Below, in pieces: positions 17,288 through 24,625 of a stretch of 64,000 nucleotides of DNA (positions are counted from its first letter, which is position 1; each line of letters begins with the position of its first letter). The notes under the pieces are model-generated. The model was given only the letters and a program-made list of their open reading frames with translations, was not told where the DNA came from and ran no database searches. The position numbers were made by a program, and so were the translations under genes. This DNA comes from Streptomyces sp. CB02366 (GTDB lineage: Bacteria; Actinomycetota; Actinomycetes; Streptomycetales; Streptomycetaceae), in assembly GCF_001905905.1 (NCBI RefSeq), contig NZ_LIVT01000004.1:379970-443969 (forward strand). The letters run 5' to 3'.

Positions 17288-17665
17288 CCGGTCACAGTAG
17301 AGGCAAACCGTGCGGTGTTCGAGACGTTTTCGGGCGCGGGCGACGGGCAGGCCCCGGAGGGCGCACACCAGGTGCGGACGCACGCCCCGGAAGAAGCGGG
17401 GGTGACGGGCGCAGTACCCGTACTCGGCCCCTCCAGCCAGGTCGGAGCGTTCGCCGGTCTCACGGGAGCGGCCGTGTTCCACCGGGGGCCGAGCCCACGA
17501 TCCCCACGTCGTCGGTCTTCCCCTAGAGTGCCGTCGCGAGGGGGCCCGGGTTGTTCGTCGCACAAGGTCTTGGGCACTCTCGTTCTCGCCTCCGTCGGCG
17601 CCCCCGGCTTTGATCACCGGTGGGTCCTGTCCCCCCATCCACCGGTGCACGGAAAGGACCGTGGC
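17288..17665. other. Divergent intergenic region, no gene seen
   Basis: I see no coding-like frame with a convincing start in these 378 bp. A 15-base segment, CTCCAGCCAGGTCGG, at about 17426-17440 also occurs at about 16721-16735 beside the acetyltransferase start; it may be chance. The ribosome binding site GGAAAGGA at 17651-17658 belongs to the next gene. Confidence 0.5.
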
Positions 17666-18208
17666 ATGTCCAGCGACCGTCTCATGCGCATCCGCAGCGC
17701 GGAGTTCCAGGCCATGGCCGAGAGGGTTCTGCAGGTCACCGAGCTCACCTCGCGCCTGAACGTCCTGCCTTTCGAGGACGAAGCGGGCAAGGCGGAGCTC
17801 TTCGAGCAGATCCTCGGCAAGCCGCTGCCGCCGAAAGTCACGATCTATCCGCCCTTCTACACGGACCACGGCCTGAACCTCGACCTCGCCGAGCGCGTCT
17901 TCATCAACCAGAACTGCACGTTCCTGGACTATGCCGGTGTCCGGCTCGGCGAGCGCGTGATGATCGGACCGAAGGTCACGTTCATCACCAGTGGCCACCC
18001 GGTCGATCCCGAGGAGCGGCGGCTGTACCTCACCGGAGCCCCCATCGACGTGGCGGAGAACGTGTGGATCGGCGCCGGCGCCACGATCCTGCCCGGCGTC
18101 AGCATCGGCCGGGACGCCGTGGTCGCCGCGGGCGCGGTCGTGGCCGATGACGTTCCGCCGGCGAGCCTGGTGACCGGTGGCAAGGCAGCCGTGCGCCGGA
18201 CGTGGTGA
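17666..18208 (+). CDS. Maltose/galactoside O-acetyltransferase-type hexapeptide enzyme
   Basis: A 180-residue protein. The N-terminal helical Mac domain (about residues 8-60) precedes a left-handed beta-helix of hexapeptide repeats: FINQNCTFLDYAGVRLGERVM, then ENVWIGAGATILPGVSIG and DAVVAAGAVVADDVPP. The catalytic histidine is in ITSGHPVDPEER near 112. It should acetylate a sugar or related hydroxyl using acetyl-CoA. ATG 17666 follows GGAAAGGA. It ends in an inverted repeat shared with the convergent gene. Confidence 0.92.
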   Translation: MSSDRLMRIRSAEFQAMAERVLQVTELTSRLNVLPFEDEAGKAELFEQILGKPLPPKVTIYPPFYTDHGLNLDLAERVFINQNCTFLDYAGVRLGERVMIGPKVTFITSGHPVDPEERRLYLTGAPIDVAENVWIGAGATILPGVSIGRDAVVAAGAVVADDVPPASLVTGGKAAVRRTW

Positions 18209-18225
18209 CGGCCTTCGTAAAGCAC

Positions 18226-18281
18226 GAAGACCTCCGTGCGTGGTGGGGAGCCTGGACGCCTCCACCGCACCGGAGGTCTTC
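18226..18281. terminator. Imperfect long inverted repeat between convergent genes
   Basis: GAAGACCTCCG at 18226-18236 pairs with CGGAGGTCTTC at 18271-18281, and pairing continues inward with a one-base bulge, giving a stem of about 20 bp. Confidence 0.7.
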
Positions 18282-18320
18282 GCCATGATCAAGACCTCCC
18301 GGCCTTGACAACGCTCGTGA

Positions 18321-18836
18321 TCAATACACCTGGCCGCCGCTCCCCGCCGTCCGCTCCGGCGGTCGGGAACCGGCGAGGCTCGCCCGTGCCGCGTCCATGA
18401 ACGCCGTCTTGGCCTCCTCCAGATGCTCGTTGACCTCGGCCTCTCCGATGTCGCGCCACACGGCGGCGTTCAACGCGTGGCCGTACGTCCTCACGGGCTG
18501 GCGCAGGGTGTCGTCGCACAGGAGCGTGACGTTGCCGGACGCGGTCCACAGCGCGGTCATGACGGGGCCCGTCTGCGTCATCCAGCCGTCCTCGTCGTCC
18601 CCCCACGGGTCGGGGCGGCGGTAGGCGGCGCGTTCGGCGGCCTGGGCGCAGGCGACGAACTCCTTGAGGACGTCTATCTGCTCGGTCCGGCGGCTCTCCG
18701 CGGCGGCCACCGCCTGGCGGCGTTCCTCGACGCGCTCCGCCGAGCGCTGGGTGGCGCGCTGGGCCAGTGCGGTCAGTCCGCCGCCCAGGGCCACGCCCGC
18801 GAGGGAGACGACCGACGTCCAGAGATCAGCAGCCAT
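18321..18836 (-). CDS. Hypothetical protein with one N-terminal membrane segment
   Basis: A 171-residue protein. Residues of about 6-24 (WTSVVSLAGVALGGGLTAL) form a membrane anchor, followed by a charged coiled-coil-like helix (ATQRSAERVEERRQAVAAAE, about 27-46) and a helical cytoplasmic domain. ATG 18836 puts the hydrophobic segment right at the N-terminus. No catalytic motif is visible. Similar small anchored proteins are common in Streptomyces, without known function. Confidence 0.75.
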   Translation of the reverse strand: MAADLWTSVVSLAGVALGGGLTALAQRATQRSAERVEERRQAVAAAESRRTEQIDVLKEFVACAQAAERAAYRRPDPWGDDEDGWMTQTGPVMTALWTASGNVTLLCDDTLRQPVRTYGHALNAAVWRDIGEAEVNEHLEEAKTAFMDAARASLAGSRPPERTAGSGGQVY

Positions 18837-18908
18837 GGTGATGCCCTTCCGCCCGTTCCCCTGTCCGGTCGGGGCCATGGTGCCGTACGGGCCGGCCGGG
18901 CAGCCGAG

Positions 18909-18943
18909 CGCCCCCGGGCCGTCGGTTCGACGGCCCGGGGGCG
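18909..18943 (-). terminator. Perfect 16-bp hairpin
   Basis: The arm at 18909-18924 pairs without mismatch with 18928-18943 across a three-base loop, 25 bp beyond the stop of the 101-residue gene at 18968. Confidence 0.82.
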
Positions 18944-18967
18944 GCATCGTCCTGCGGCAGGTCCCGG

Positions 18968-19273
18968 TCAGCGGCCGTAGCGGATCAGGGCGCGGACCAT
19001 GCGGCAGGTGGTGTCGGACGGCGGGTGGATGCCCAGACGCTCGGCGGTGATCCGTATCCGGCGGTTGTTGGCGCTGGAGGGCTGGTAGACGCCGCTGTCG
19101 AGCAGGGCGATGGCCAGGCGCATGGCCTTCAGCCTGCGGTTGTGCGAGACGTACCACTCGCGGGGGCGGCCCGCGGGCAGTCGCTTCTTCGGCAGCGGGG
19201 TGGGAAGCGGCGGGTGGAAGGGCATCGGGAGCTGTCGGTCGAGCGGCTCGGTCGTGACTGGGGCACCAGTCAT
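18968..19273 (-). CDS. Small conserved-type hypothetical protein, 101 residues
   Basis: A basic protein with a proline-rich N-terminus (FHPPLPTPLPKKRLPAG) and a C-terminal helical region containing SHNRRLKAMRLAIALLDSG and SANNRRIRITAERLGIHPPS, which could bind nucleic acid. An upstream in-frame ATG at 19279 lies directly against AGGAGG with no spacing; ATG 19273 has six bases of spacing and is therefore the better start. The gene is divergent from the ArsC-like gene and closed by a perfect hairpin. Confidence 0.75.
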   Translation of the reverse strand: MTGAPVTTEPLDRQLPMPFHPPLPTPLPKKRLPAGRPREWYVSHNRRLKAMRLAIALLDSGVYQPSSANNRRIRITAERLGIHPPSDTTCRMVRALIRYGR

Positions 19274-19379
19274 CGGCATCCTCCTGGCAGCGTGGTGGAA
19301 CCCTCACGAACTCCCTCCATTTTACTGCCCCCCACTGACAATCGCCCCTGTTCAGAGGCGCTTTCGACAGTCCCTCGCG

Positions 19380-19385
19380 TAACCT
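19380..19385 (+). promoter_or_regulatory. Candidate -10 element, leaderless transcript for the ArsC-like gene
   Basis: TAACCT ends seven bases before ATG 19393; TTCGAC about 17 bp upstream could be a weak -35. No ribosome binding site is present. Confidence 0.45.
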
Positions 19386-19392
19386 CGGCCCC

Positions 19393-19752
19393 ATGGAGAT
19401 CTGGATCAATCCCGCCTGTTCCAAGTGTCGCGGGGCGATGACCCTGCTGGATGCCGAGGGGGCCGACTACACGGTCCGCCGCTACCTGGAGGACGTGCCC
19501 TCGCCGCAGGAGATCCGGGAGGTGCTGGACCGGCTCGGTCTCGAGCCGTGGGACATCACGCGGACGCAGGAGGCGGCGGCGAAGGAGCTGGGGCTTGAGG
19601 AGTGGCCCCGGGACGCGGCATCCCGCGACCGGTGGGTCACCGCCCTGTCCGAGCACCCCCGGCTGATCCAGCGCCCGATCATCACCGCCGAGGACGGGAC
19701 GGCCGTGGTGGCGCGCAGCGAGGAAGCGGTACGGGACGCGCTGGGGCGGTAG
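19393..19752 (+). CDS. ArsC/Spx-family thioredoxin-fold protein
   Basis: A 119-residue protein starting MEIWINPACSKCRGAM, with a CXXC at positions 9-12 where ArsC/Spx proteins have CX2C or CX3. The rest follows the ArsC pattern: YTVRRYLEDVPSPQEIREVL, then HPRLIQRPIIT with the conserved Arg-Pro-Ile near 93-97. The enterobacterial arsenate reductase branch uses a single N-terminal Cys; the CXXC form is frequent in actinobacteria and may be a general thiol reductase. No ars genes lie nearby, so arsenate resistance is not supported. Confidence 0.88.
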   Translation: MEIWINPACSKCRGAMTLLDAEGADYTVRRYLEDVPSPQEIREVLDRLGLEPWDITRTQEAAAKELGLEEWPRDAASRDRWVTALSEHPRLIQRPIITAEDGTAVVARSEEAVRDALGR

Positions 19753-19831
19753 AGCGGTGGCCCCGGGGCCACCCCTGCCGGAAACGCGTCCGGAGCCGGT
19801 GCCGGGACCGGGGGCGGGCCGGGCGGGGCGG

Positions 19832-20770
19832 TCACTCCCCGGGGGCCGTGCCCGGCAGCGTCGCCAGGAACGCGTCCAGACGGCGGTTGACCTCGGTCGC
19901 CGCCGGGGCGTGCAACGGCAGCGTGTGGTGGGTCGCGCCGGGAACCGTGTACACCGTCGCGTCCGGCAGTGAGCGGTCGGCCGCCCGCGCCGTACGGGCG
20001 GGGTCGAGAGCGCGGCCGCGCTCGGCGAGCAGGACGAGCGTCGGCACGGCGAGATCCCGCAGAGCCGACGGCCGGGGGCGCGGGCCGGTGACCGGGCGCA
20101 CGGAAGGGAAGCGGGCTCCCTCCGCGTACAGGCGCACCCAGCCCGCGTCCAGCGCCGTCCCGGCCGTCTCCCAGGCCAGGAACGCGCGGGCTCGCGACGG
20201 GGTCGGGCGCAGCAGCGACGGCATGGCGCGCAGGAGGTACGCCGGTCGGAAACCCGAGAAGCACTGCGTGGGGTCCACGAGCACCAGGCCGGCCAACCGT
20301 CGGGGGCCCGCGTGGAGGGCGTGGTGGAGCGCGATCCACGCCCCGTAGGAGTGACCGGCGAGCACGGGCCGCCCGCCCTCCGCCTCGGGGCACAGCGCCT
20401 CCAGCACCGCGTCCAGCCACGCCGTCAGATCCGCCACCGTGCGGATCGGGCGCTCCCCCGGCGTACTGCGGCCCGGCTGGCCGACGAGGTCGACCGCGTG
20501 TACGCGACGCGTCCGGCCGAGGTGGGACGCCTGCGCGTACCAGACGGCGGAGGTCGCTCCGCCGCCGGGCAGCAGCACGACGGGCGGGGCGGCGGCGTCG
20601 GTGGGCCCGTGGCTGGTGATGTGCGTGGCGCCGTAGGGGGTGGTGATGTTCGCGGTGGTCGTCCCCGGGGGCCAGCGCTCGGCCAGAAACGCGTCGTAGG
20701 CGGTGAGGAACGGGGCGCAGGGCCCGGCGTCCGGGGGCTCCGCGGACTCGGTACGGGGGGACAGCGGCAT
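19832..20770 (-). CDS. Alpha/beta-fold hydrolase
   Basis: A 312-residue protein with the alpha/beta hydrolase plan: oxyanion-hole loop VVLLPGGGATSAVWYAQ (about 65-81), nucleophile elbow LAGHSYGAWI (about 137-146, Ser nucleophile), a late acid in the VPTLVLLAERGRALDP region and a histidine in PGATHHTLPLHAP. Substrate is unknown. The start ATG 20770 follows GAGGAGAGG. It is divergent from a MarR regulator with a palindrome between them, so it is probably that regulator's target. Confidence 0.9.
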   Translation of the reverse strand: MPLSPRTESAEPPDAGPCAPFLTAYDAFLAERWPPGTTTANITTPYGATHITSHGPTDAAAPPVVLLPGGGATSAVWYAQASHLGRTRRVHAVDLVGQPGRSTPGERPIRTVADLTAWLDAVLEALCPEAEGGRPVLAGHSYGAWIALHHALHAGPRRLAGLVLVDPTQCFSGFRPAYLLRAMPSLLRPTPSRARAFLAWETAGTALDAGWVRLYAEGARFPSVRPVTGPRPRPSALRDLAVPTLVLLAERGRALDPARTARAADRSLPDATVYTVPGATHHTLPLHAPAATEVNRRLDAFLATLPGTAPGE

Positions 20771-20812
20771 GGCGGGGCCTCTCCTCGGCGTCTCGACGGC
20801 CTTCCCCGCGAT

Positions 20813-20835
20813 ATTATCTCGCTGAGCGAGAGAAT
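20813..20835. promoter_or_regulatory. Palindromic operator candidate between hydrolase and MarR genes
   Basis: TCTCGCT and AGCGAGA flank one central base (20817-20831, perfect), and the symmetry extends through ATT/AAT on the outside with one mismatch. It sits 10 bp before the MarR start and 43 bp from the divergent hydrolase start, the usual place for a MarR operator. Confidence 0.7.
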
Positions 20836-20844
20836 GGGGTGGCG

Positions 20845-21423
20845 ATGAGCACGACCGAACGCCGGGGAAGCGGCGAGCCGGAGGCACGAGCCGAAATGAT
20901 CCATCTGCTGCGTAAGGTGACGGTCGAATTCGGCCTGCGGCAGGCGGAGTTCGCCGAACTCCACGGGATGCACGCCACCGACGTGCGGGCTCTGATCAGC
21001 CTGCTGGACGCCGAGCGGGCGGGCACGGACGCGACCGCCGGCTGGCTCGGAGCGCAGCTCGGGCTGCATTCGGCGGGTACGACGGCGGTCGTGGACCGGC
21101 TGGTGCGGCTGGGCCATGTGACGCGCGGACGCGACCCGCGTGACGGGCGACGCGTGCTCCTGACGGTGGACGAGCGGGCGGTGGAGCTCGGGCAGGCGTT
21201 CTTCGGGCCCCTCCTCGGGGCCACCGATGCGGTGCTGCGCGAGTTCGACGCCCGGGAGGCGGACGCCGTACGGCGCTTCCTGACGACGGCGTACGAGGCG
21301 GTGCGGCGCCCGCCGGGGGACGCCGCCCGCCCCGGCGCCGCCCGCTCCGGCGCCGCCCGCTCCGGGTCGGGCGCTCCGCCCGCCGGTCCCGGCGCCGGTC
21401 CTGACGGGTCGGACGAGGGATGA
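20845..21423 (+). CDS. MarR-family transcriptional regulator
   Basis: A 192-residue protein. The winged helix lies at about residues 45-115, with GWLGAQLGLHSAGTTAVVDRL as the recognition region and GHVTRGRDPRDGRRVLLTVD as the wing, whose DXRXXR motif is clear. The last 25 residues are a Pro/Gly/Ala/Ser tail (repeats of AARSG) not part of the fold. An in-frame GTG at 20839 is an alternative start; ATG 20845 has GGGGTGG upstream. It probably represses itself and the divergent hydrolase. Confidence 0.9.
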   Translation: MSTTERRGSGEPEARAEMIHLLRKVTVEFGLRQAEFAELHGMHATDVRALISLLDAERAGTDATAGWLGAQLGLHSAGTTAVVDRLVRLGHVTRGRDPRDGRRVLLTVDERAVELGQAFFGPLLGATDAVLREFDAREADAVRRFLTTAYEAVRRPPGDAARPGAARSGAARSGSGAPPAGPGAGPDGSDEG

Positions 21424-21475
21424 CCGCTTTCCGGCAGGGCCCACCCGTACCGAGTCCGTCGTCGACTTCGTCGTC

Positions 21476-21787
21476 ATGGGCACGGTGGGCGGCGCCGACG
21501 CCACGAGCACGCCCGCCGAGGTCACCGGGCTGCTGGGCGACGGGTTCGTCGAAAGCCGTCCCGGGCGGCGGCAGGTGCTGCTGAGTCACGACCTGGTCGA
21601 GTTCGCCTGGGAACGGGACGCGGGCGGCGGGGAGGCGGACGGGGGCCCCTGGCGCGGGTTGTACGTCACCGTGCAGGCGCACCGGCTCGACCCGTCGCCG
21701 ACCCTCGACGCCCTCGCCACGGTCCTGGACCGTGTCGGCTTCCCCCTCGTGGAGGTCGCGCCGGACGGGGTCGGCTGCCGTCCCTGA
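21476..21787 (+). CDS. Hypothetical protein, start uncertain
   Basis: At least 103 residues from ATG 21476 (MGTVGGADATSTPAEVTGLL). Codons upstream in the same frame read TESVVDFVV with normal codon usage and look coding, but no ATG, GTG or TTG is found in frame close before them; the codon before TESV is CGT. Either the annotated start is internal or the original start has been lost by mutation. No recognised domain. It sits between the MarR gene and the MocR-type gene on the same strand. Confidence 0.55.
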   Translation: MGTVGGADATSTPAEVTGLLGDGFVESRPGRRQVLLSHDLVEFAWERDAGGGEADGGPWRGLYVTVQAHRLDPSPTLDALATVLDRVGFPLVEVAPDGVGCRP

Positions 21788-21857
21788 CGGCGGCGGGGTT
21801 GCGCCGGACGGTGGCGGTCGGGGGGCGGTGCGGTCGTTCGCCTTGATCTCCCTCGCC

Positions 21858-21879
21858 GTCCTGGGTACGAATCCAGGAC
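21858..21879. promoter_or_regulatory. Inverted repeat upstream of the MocR-type gene
   Basis: GTCCTGG (21858-21864) and CCAGGAC (21873-21879) are separated by eight bases, 33 bp before the start codon. It could be an autoregulatory site. Confidence 0.4.
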
Positions 21880-21911
21880 GACGGCGACCGGGTACGAGGT
21901 GTGTTTCTCCG

Positions 21912-23444
21912 ATGGGTTCATGGGCCGATTCCGCCGAGGTCCTGGGCAGTGCTCTGCCCCGGGAGCTCTCCGGCGCCGGCAACCGCCGGGCCGTCCTGAT
22001 GGCCGCCCTCCGCGACGCCGTGCGCAGCGGACGGCTCGCCCCGGGCGCCCGGCTGCCGCCCTACCGTTCCCTCGCCGCCGACCTGGGCCTCGCCCGCAAC
22101 ACCGTGGCCGACGCCTACGCGGAGCTGGTCGCGGAGGGGTGGCTCGCCGCCCGCCAGGGGTCGGGCACCCGGGTCGCCGAGCGGGCCGCCCCGGCCGCCC
22201 CCGCCCACCGGCCGCGCACCCCCGAGCTCGCCGCCCGGCCGGTCCACGACCTGGTCCAGGGGCGGCCGGACCCCTCGGCCTTTCCGCGTACCGCCTGGCT
22301 GGCCTCGGCGCGCAGGGCGCTGGCCGCCGCCCCCGACGACGCCTTCGGGCCGGGCGATCCGCACGGGCGGCCCGAGCTGCGGCGGGCCCTGGCCGGTTAC
22401 CTGGCCCGGGCGCGCGGGGCGCGCACCGCTCCCGAGCGCATCGTCCTGTGCTCGGGAGCCGCACACGGGCTGCGGCTGCTCGCCCAGGTGGTGGGCGGCC
22501 CCTGGGCGGCGGAGGAGTACGGCCTGCCCTTCCACCGCGGTCTCCTCGCCTCCCACGGCGTCGGCACCCGGCCGCTCGGCGTCGACGCCGACGGCGCCCG
22601 GGTCGACGGGCTGACCCGCCGCGACCGGGCCGTGCTCCTCACGCCCGCCCACCAGTTCCCCACCGGCGGGCCGTTGCACGCGGCGCGGCGTGCGGCCGTC
22701 GTCGACTGGGCGCGGGCCACCGGCGGGCTCGTCGTCGAGGACGACTACGACGGGGAGTTCCGCTACGACCGGCAGCCCGTGGGGGCCGTCCAGGGGCTCG
22801 ACCCGGAGCATGTGGTGCTCCTGGGGTCGGTGAGCAGGAGCCTCTCCCCCGCCTTGCGGATCGGGTGGATGGTGCTGCCCCAGCGGCTGGTGGGGCCCGT
22901 CGTCGCGGCGAAGGGCGACCGCGAGCAGTTCTCCAGCGCCACCGAGCAGCTGACGCTCGCGGACTTCGTCGTCTCGGGCGCGTACGGCCGGCAGGTGCGG
23001 CGGATGCGGCAGCGACACCGCCGCCGCCGCGACCAGTTGGCGGCGGCCCTGGAGCGGTGCGCCCCGCACGTCCGGGTCGCCGGGATCGCGGCGGGGCTCC
23101 ACGCGGTGCTGGAGCTGCCGCCGGGCACCGAGCGTTCGGCGGTGCGGGCGGCGGCCCGGCTGGGGGTCGCGGTGGAGGGCCTGGGCGACTATCTGCACCC
23201 GGACGCGGAGGGGGGCCTCCCGCTCGGACCCGGCGGGCGGGGCGGCCCCGGCGTCGCGGGGGCCGGCCGCCGCCCCGCGCCCCCCGCACGGGACGGGCTC
23301 GTCGTCGGCTACGCGACGCCCTCCGAGGCCGGCTACCCGAAGGCGTTGGAGGCGCTGTGCCGCTCGTTGCCACCGGCCGGGCCGCCCTCCGGCGCCCCGG
23401 TCACCCCCGGGCCTGCGTCTCCGCCGCCACCAGCAGTTCCGTGA
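21912..23444 (+). CDS. MocR-type GntR/aminotransferase-like regulator lacking the PLP lysine
   Basis: A 510-residue protein. The GntR winged helix covers about residues 25-90 (GARLPPYRSLAADLGLARNT) and a fold-type I aminotransferase-like domain covers 110-480, with LTPAHQFPTGGPL, EDDYDGEFRYD (276-286) and RIGWMVLP. In PdxR/MocR proteins the sequence before this is S-K-x-L-x-P, with the lysine forming the Schiff base with PLP. Here residues 306-313 read SVSRSLSP, so the lysine is Arg309 (AGG, 22836-22838). Covalent PLP binding should therefore be lost. The rest is intact, with no frameshift. Residues of about 440-465 are Gly/Pro-rich filler. It converges with and overlaps the next gene by 44 bp. 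Confidence 0.88.
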   Translation: MGSWADSAEVLGSALPRELSGAGNRRAVLMAALRDAVRSGRLAPGARLPPYRSLAADLGLARNTVADAYAELVAEGWLAARQGSGTRVAERAAPAAPAHRPRTPELAARPVHDLVQGRPDPSAFPRTAWLASARRALAAAPDDAFGPGDPHGRPELRRALAGYLARARGARTAPERIVLCSGAAHGLRLLAQVVGGPWAAEEYGLPFHRGLLASHGVGTRPLGVDADGARVDGLTRRDRAVLLTPAHQFPTGGPLHAARRAAVVDWARATGGLVVEDDYDGEFRYDRQPVGAVQGLDPEHVVLLGSVSRSLSPALRIGWMVLPQRLVGPVVAAKGDREQFSSATEQLTLADFVVSGAYGRQVRRMRQRHRRRRDQLAAALERCAPHVRVAGIAAGLHAVLELPPGTERSAVRAAARLGVAVEGLGDYLHPDAEGGLPLGPGGRGGPGVAGAGRRPAPPARDGLVVGYATPSEAGYPKALEALCRSLPPAGPPSGAPVTPGPASPPPPAVP

Positions 23445-24321
23445 GATGGAGGCCGAAGCGGGCGTCGCAGGCGTGCGGCGTCCCCGTCCGCACCGCTTCG
23501 GCCAGGGCGTCCACCGCGCCCCGGAACGCGGTCTCCGCGCCGTCCCAGCCGGGGATCGACACCGTGCCCCGTTCGCCCCGGAACTCGATCTCGACGCCCG
23601 CCGCGCCGGGCGGGGCGCTCAGCCCGAGGGTGACCGTGCTGGACGCGCCGGAGGCGTGGCGCAGGATCAGGTGCGTGGTGTCGGCCGGTCCCGGGGCGGC
23701 GGTCAGGTGCTCGACGTCGCCCAGGACCGGGATCAGGACGGAGAGCGCGTGCGGGCCGACGTCCCACAGCCCGCCCTTCTCACGCCGCCACGGGGAGTCC
23801 GCGTACTGGCTGGTGGAGCCCTCCGCGTAAAGGGAGCCGAGCCACTGGGCGCGCGCCGTGAACCAGCCGTCCCGCTCGGCCTGTTCGGCGATCCAGGCCG
23901 CGGTGTCCGGGGCGAACCGGAGGGTGCAGAACACCACCGAGGCCACCCCCGCCCTCTCCACCGCGTCGGCGACCGCGCGGGCCCCCTCGACCGTGGTGGC
24001 GACCGGCTTGTCCATCAGGAGGTGGCGGCCCGCCTCCGCCGCCCGGACCGCCAGCGGGGCCTGGACGTCCGGCGGCAGCGCGAAGGCCACCGCGTCGCTC
24101 GCCGCCAGGAGCGCCTCGACGCCCTCGTCGCCGGTGTACGCCGGGGCGCCGTGGGCGGCGGCGAGGGACTCGGCGGCCTCGGCCCTGCGGCCCCACACCC
24201 CGCTCAGCTCGACGCCGGGGTGGGCGGCGAGCGCGGGTGCCTGGGTGTTGCGGGCCCAGGGGCCGGTGCCGAGGAGGCCGATGCGCAGAGGGGCGGCGGG
24301 GGTGCCGACAGCTGAGTCCAT
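23401..24321 (-). CDS. Gfo/Idh/MocA-family NAD(P)-dependent oxidoreductase
   Basis: A 306-residue protein. The N-terminal Rossmann domain starts IGLLGTGPWARNTQAPAL (about 14-31); the family's E/D-K-P loop is MDKPVATTVEGA (about 102-113); and the C-terminal domain carries the catalytic pattern GGLWDVGPHALSVL (about 185-198) with Asp and His in place. Substrates are usually sugars, cyclitols or related compounds; nothing here identifies it. The 3' end overlaps the convergent MocR-type gene by 44 bp. Confidence 0.92.
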   Translation of the reverse strand: MDSAVGTPAAPLRIGLLGTGPWARNTQAPALAAHPGVELSGVWGRRAEAAESLAAAHGAPAYTGDEGVEALLAASDAVAFALPPDVQAPLAVRAAEAGRHLLMDKPVATTVEGARAVADAVERAGVASVVFCTLRFAPDTAAWIAEQAERDGWFTARAQWLGSLYAEGSTSQYADSPWRREKGGLWDVGPHALSVLIPVLGDVEHLTAAPGPADTTHLILRHASGASSTVTLGLSAPPGAAGVEIEFRGERGTVSIPGWDGAETAFRGAVDALAEAVRTGTPHACDARFGLHLTELLVAAETQARG

Positions 24322-24625
24322 GGGGCCAGTGTGCCCGGCGGGACGGGCGGCCGGGCAGGGGGGCGTGGCGTCCGGCCGACGGGCCGGGCGGAGTCCGCCG
24401 CCCGGGGCGGGTCCTGGCGGGAGCCGAATGCGGTGGCGCGGAGCGGGCGCGACCCGTTACGTTTCCCGGGCCGGCCGCGGGACTTCGGCTGCGACTTCCG
24501 GGACCTGCCTATGAAGCAATGATTTCGCTGTTCGCGCCTCCATTCCCCGGCCGGCGACCCCGTCTCCGCCCCCCTCTCCGGCGAGAAGAGCCGCGAAGAG
24601 GGTTCTCCACCCCCGGGGGAAAGCC
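24322..24625. other. Upstream region of the TROVE-like operon, no gene
   Basis: These 304 bp hold no supported reading frame. The first half is very GC-rich; around 24510-24545 the composition drops (ATGAAGCAATGATTTCGC), which may mark the promoter. I looked for a Y-RNA-like folded element and could not identify one by eye. Confidence 0.5.

Noticed and set aside
19393..19752. Arsenic resistance determinant
   Set aside because: Only a lone ArsC/Spx-type protein with a CXXC is present, with no arsR, arsB or acr3 gene near it.
19756..19773. Terminator at the 18-bp palindrome GGTGGCCCCGGGGCCACC
   Set aside because: It has no loop sequence and would form only a shortened hairpin; it may contribute to termination between the convergent ArsC-like and hydrolase genes, but I do not call it.
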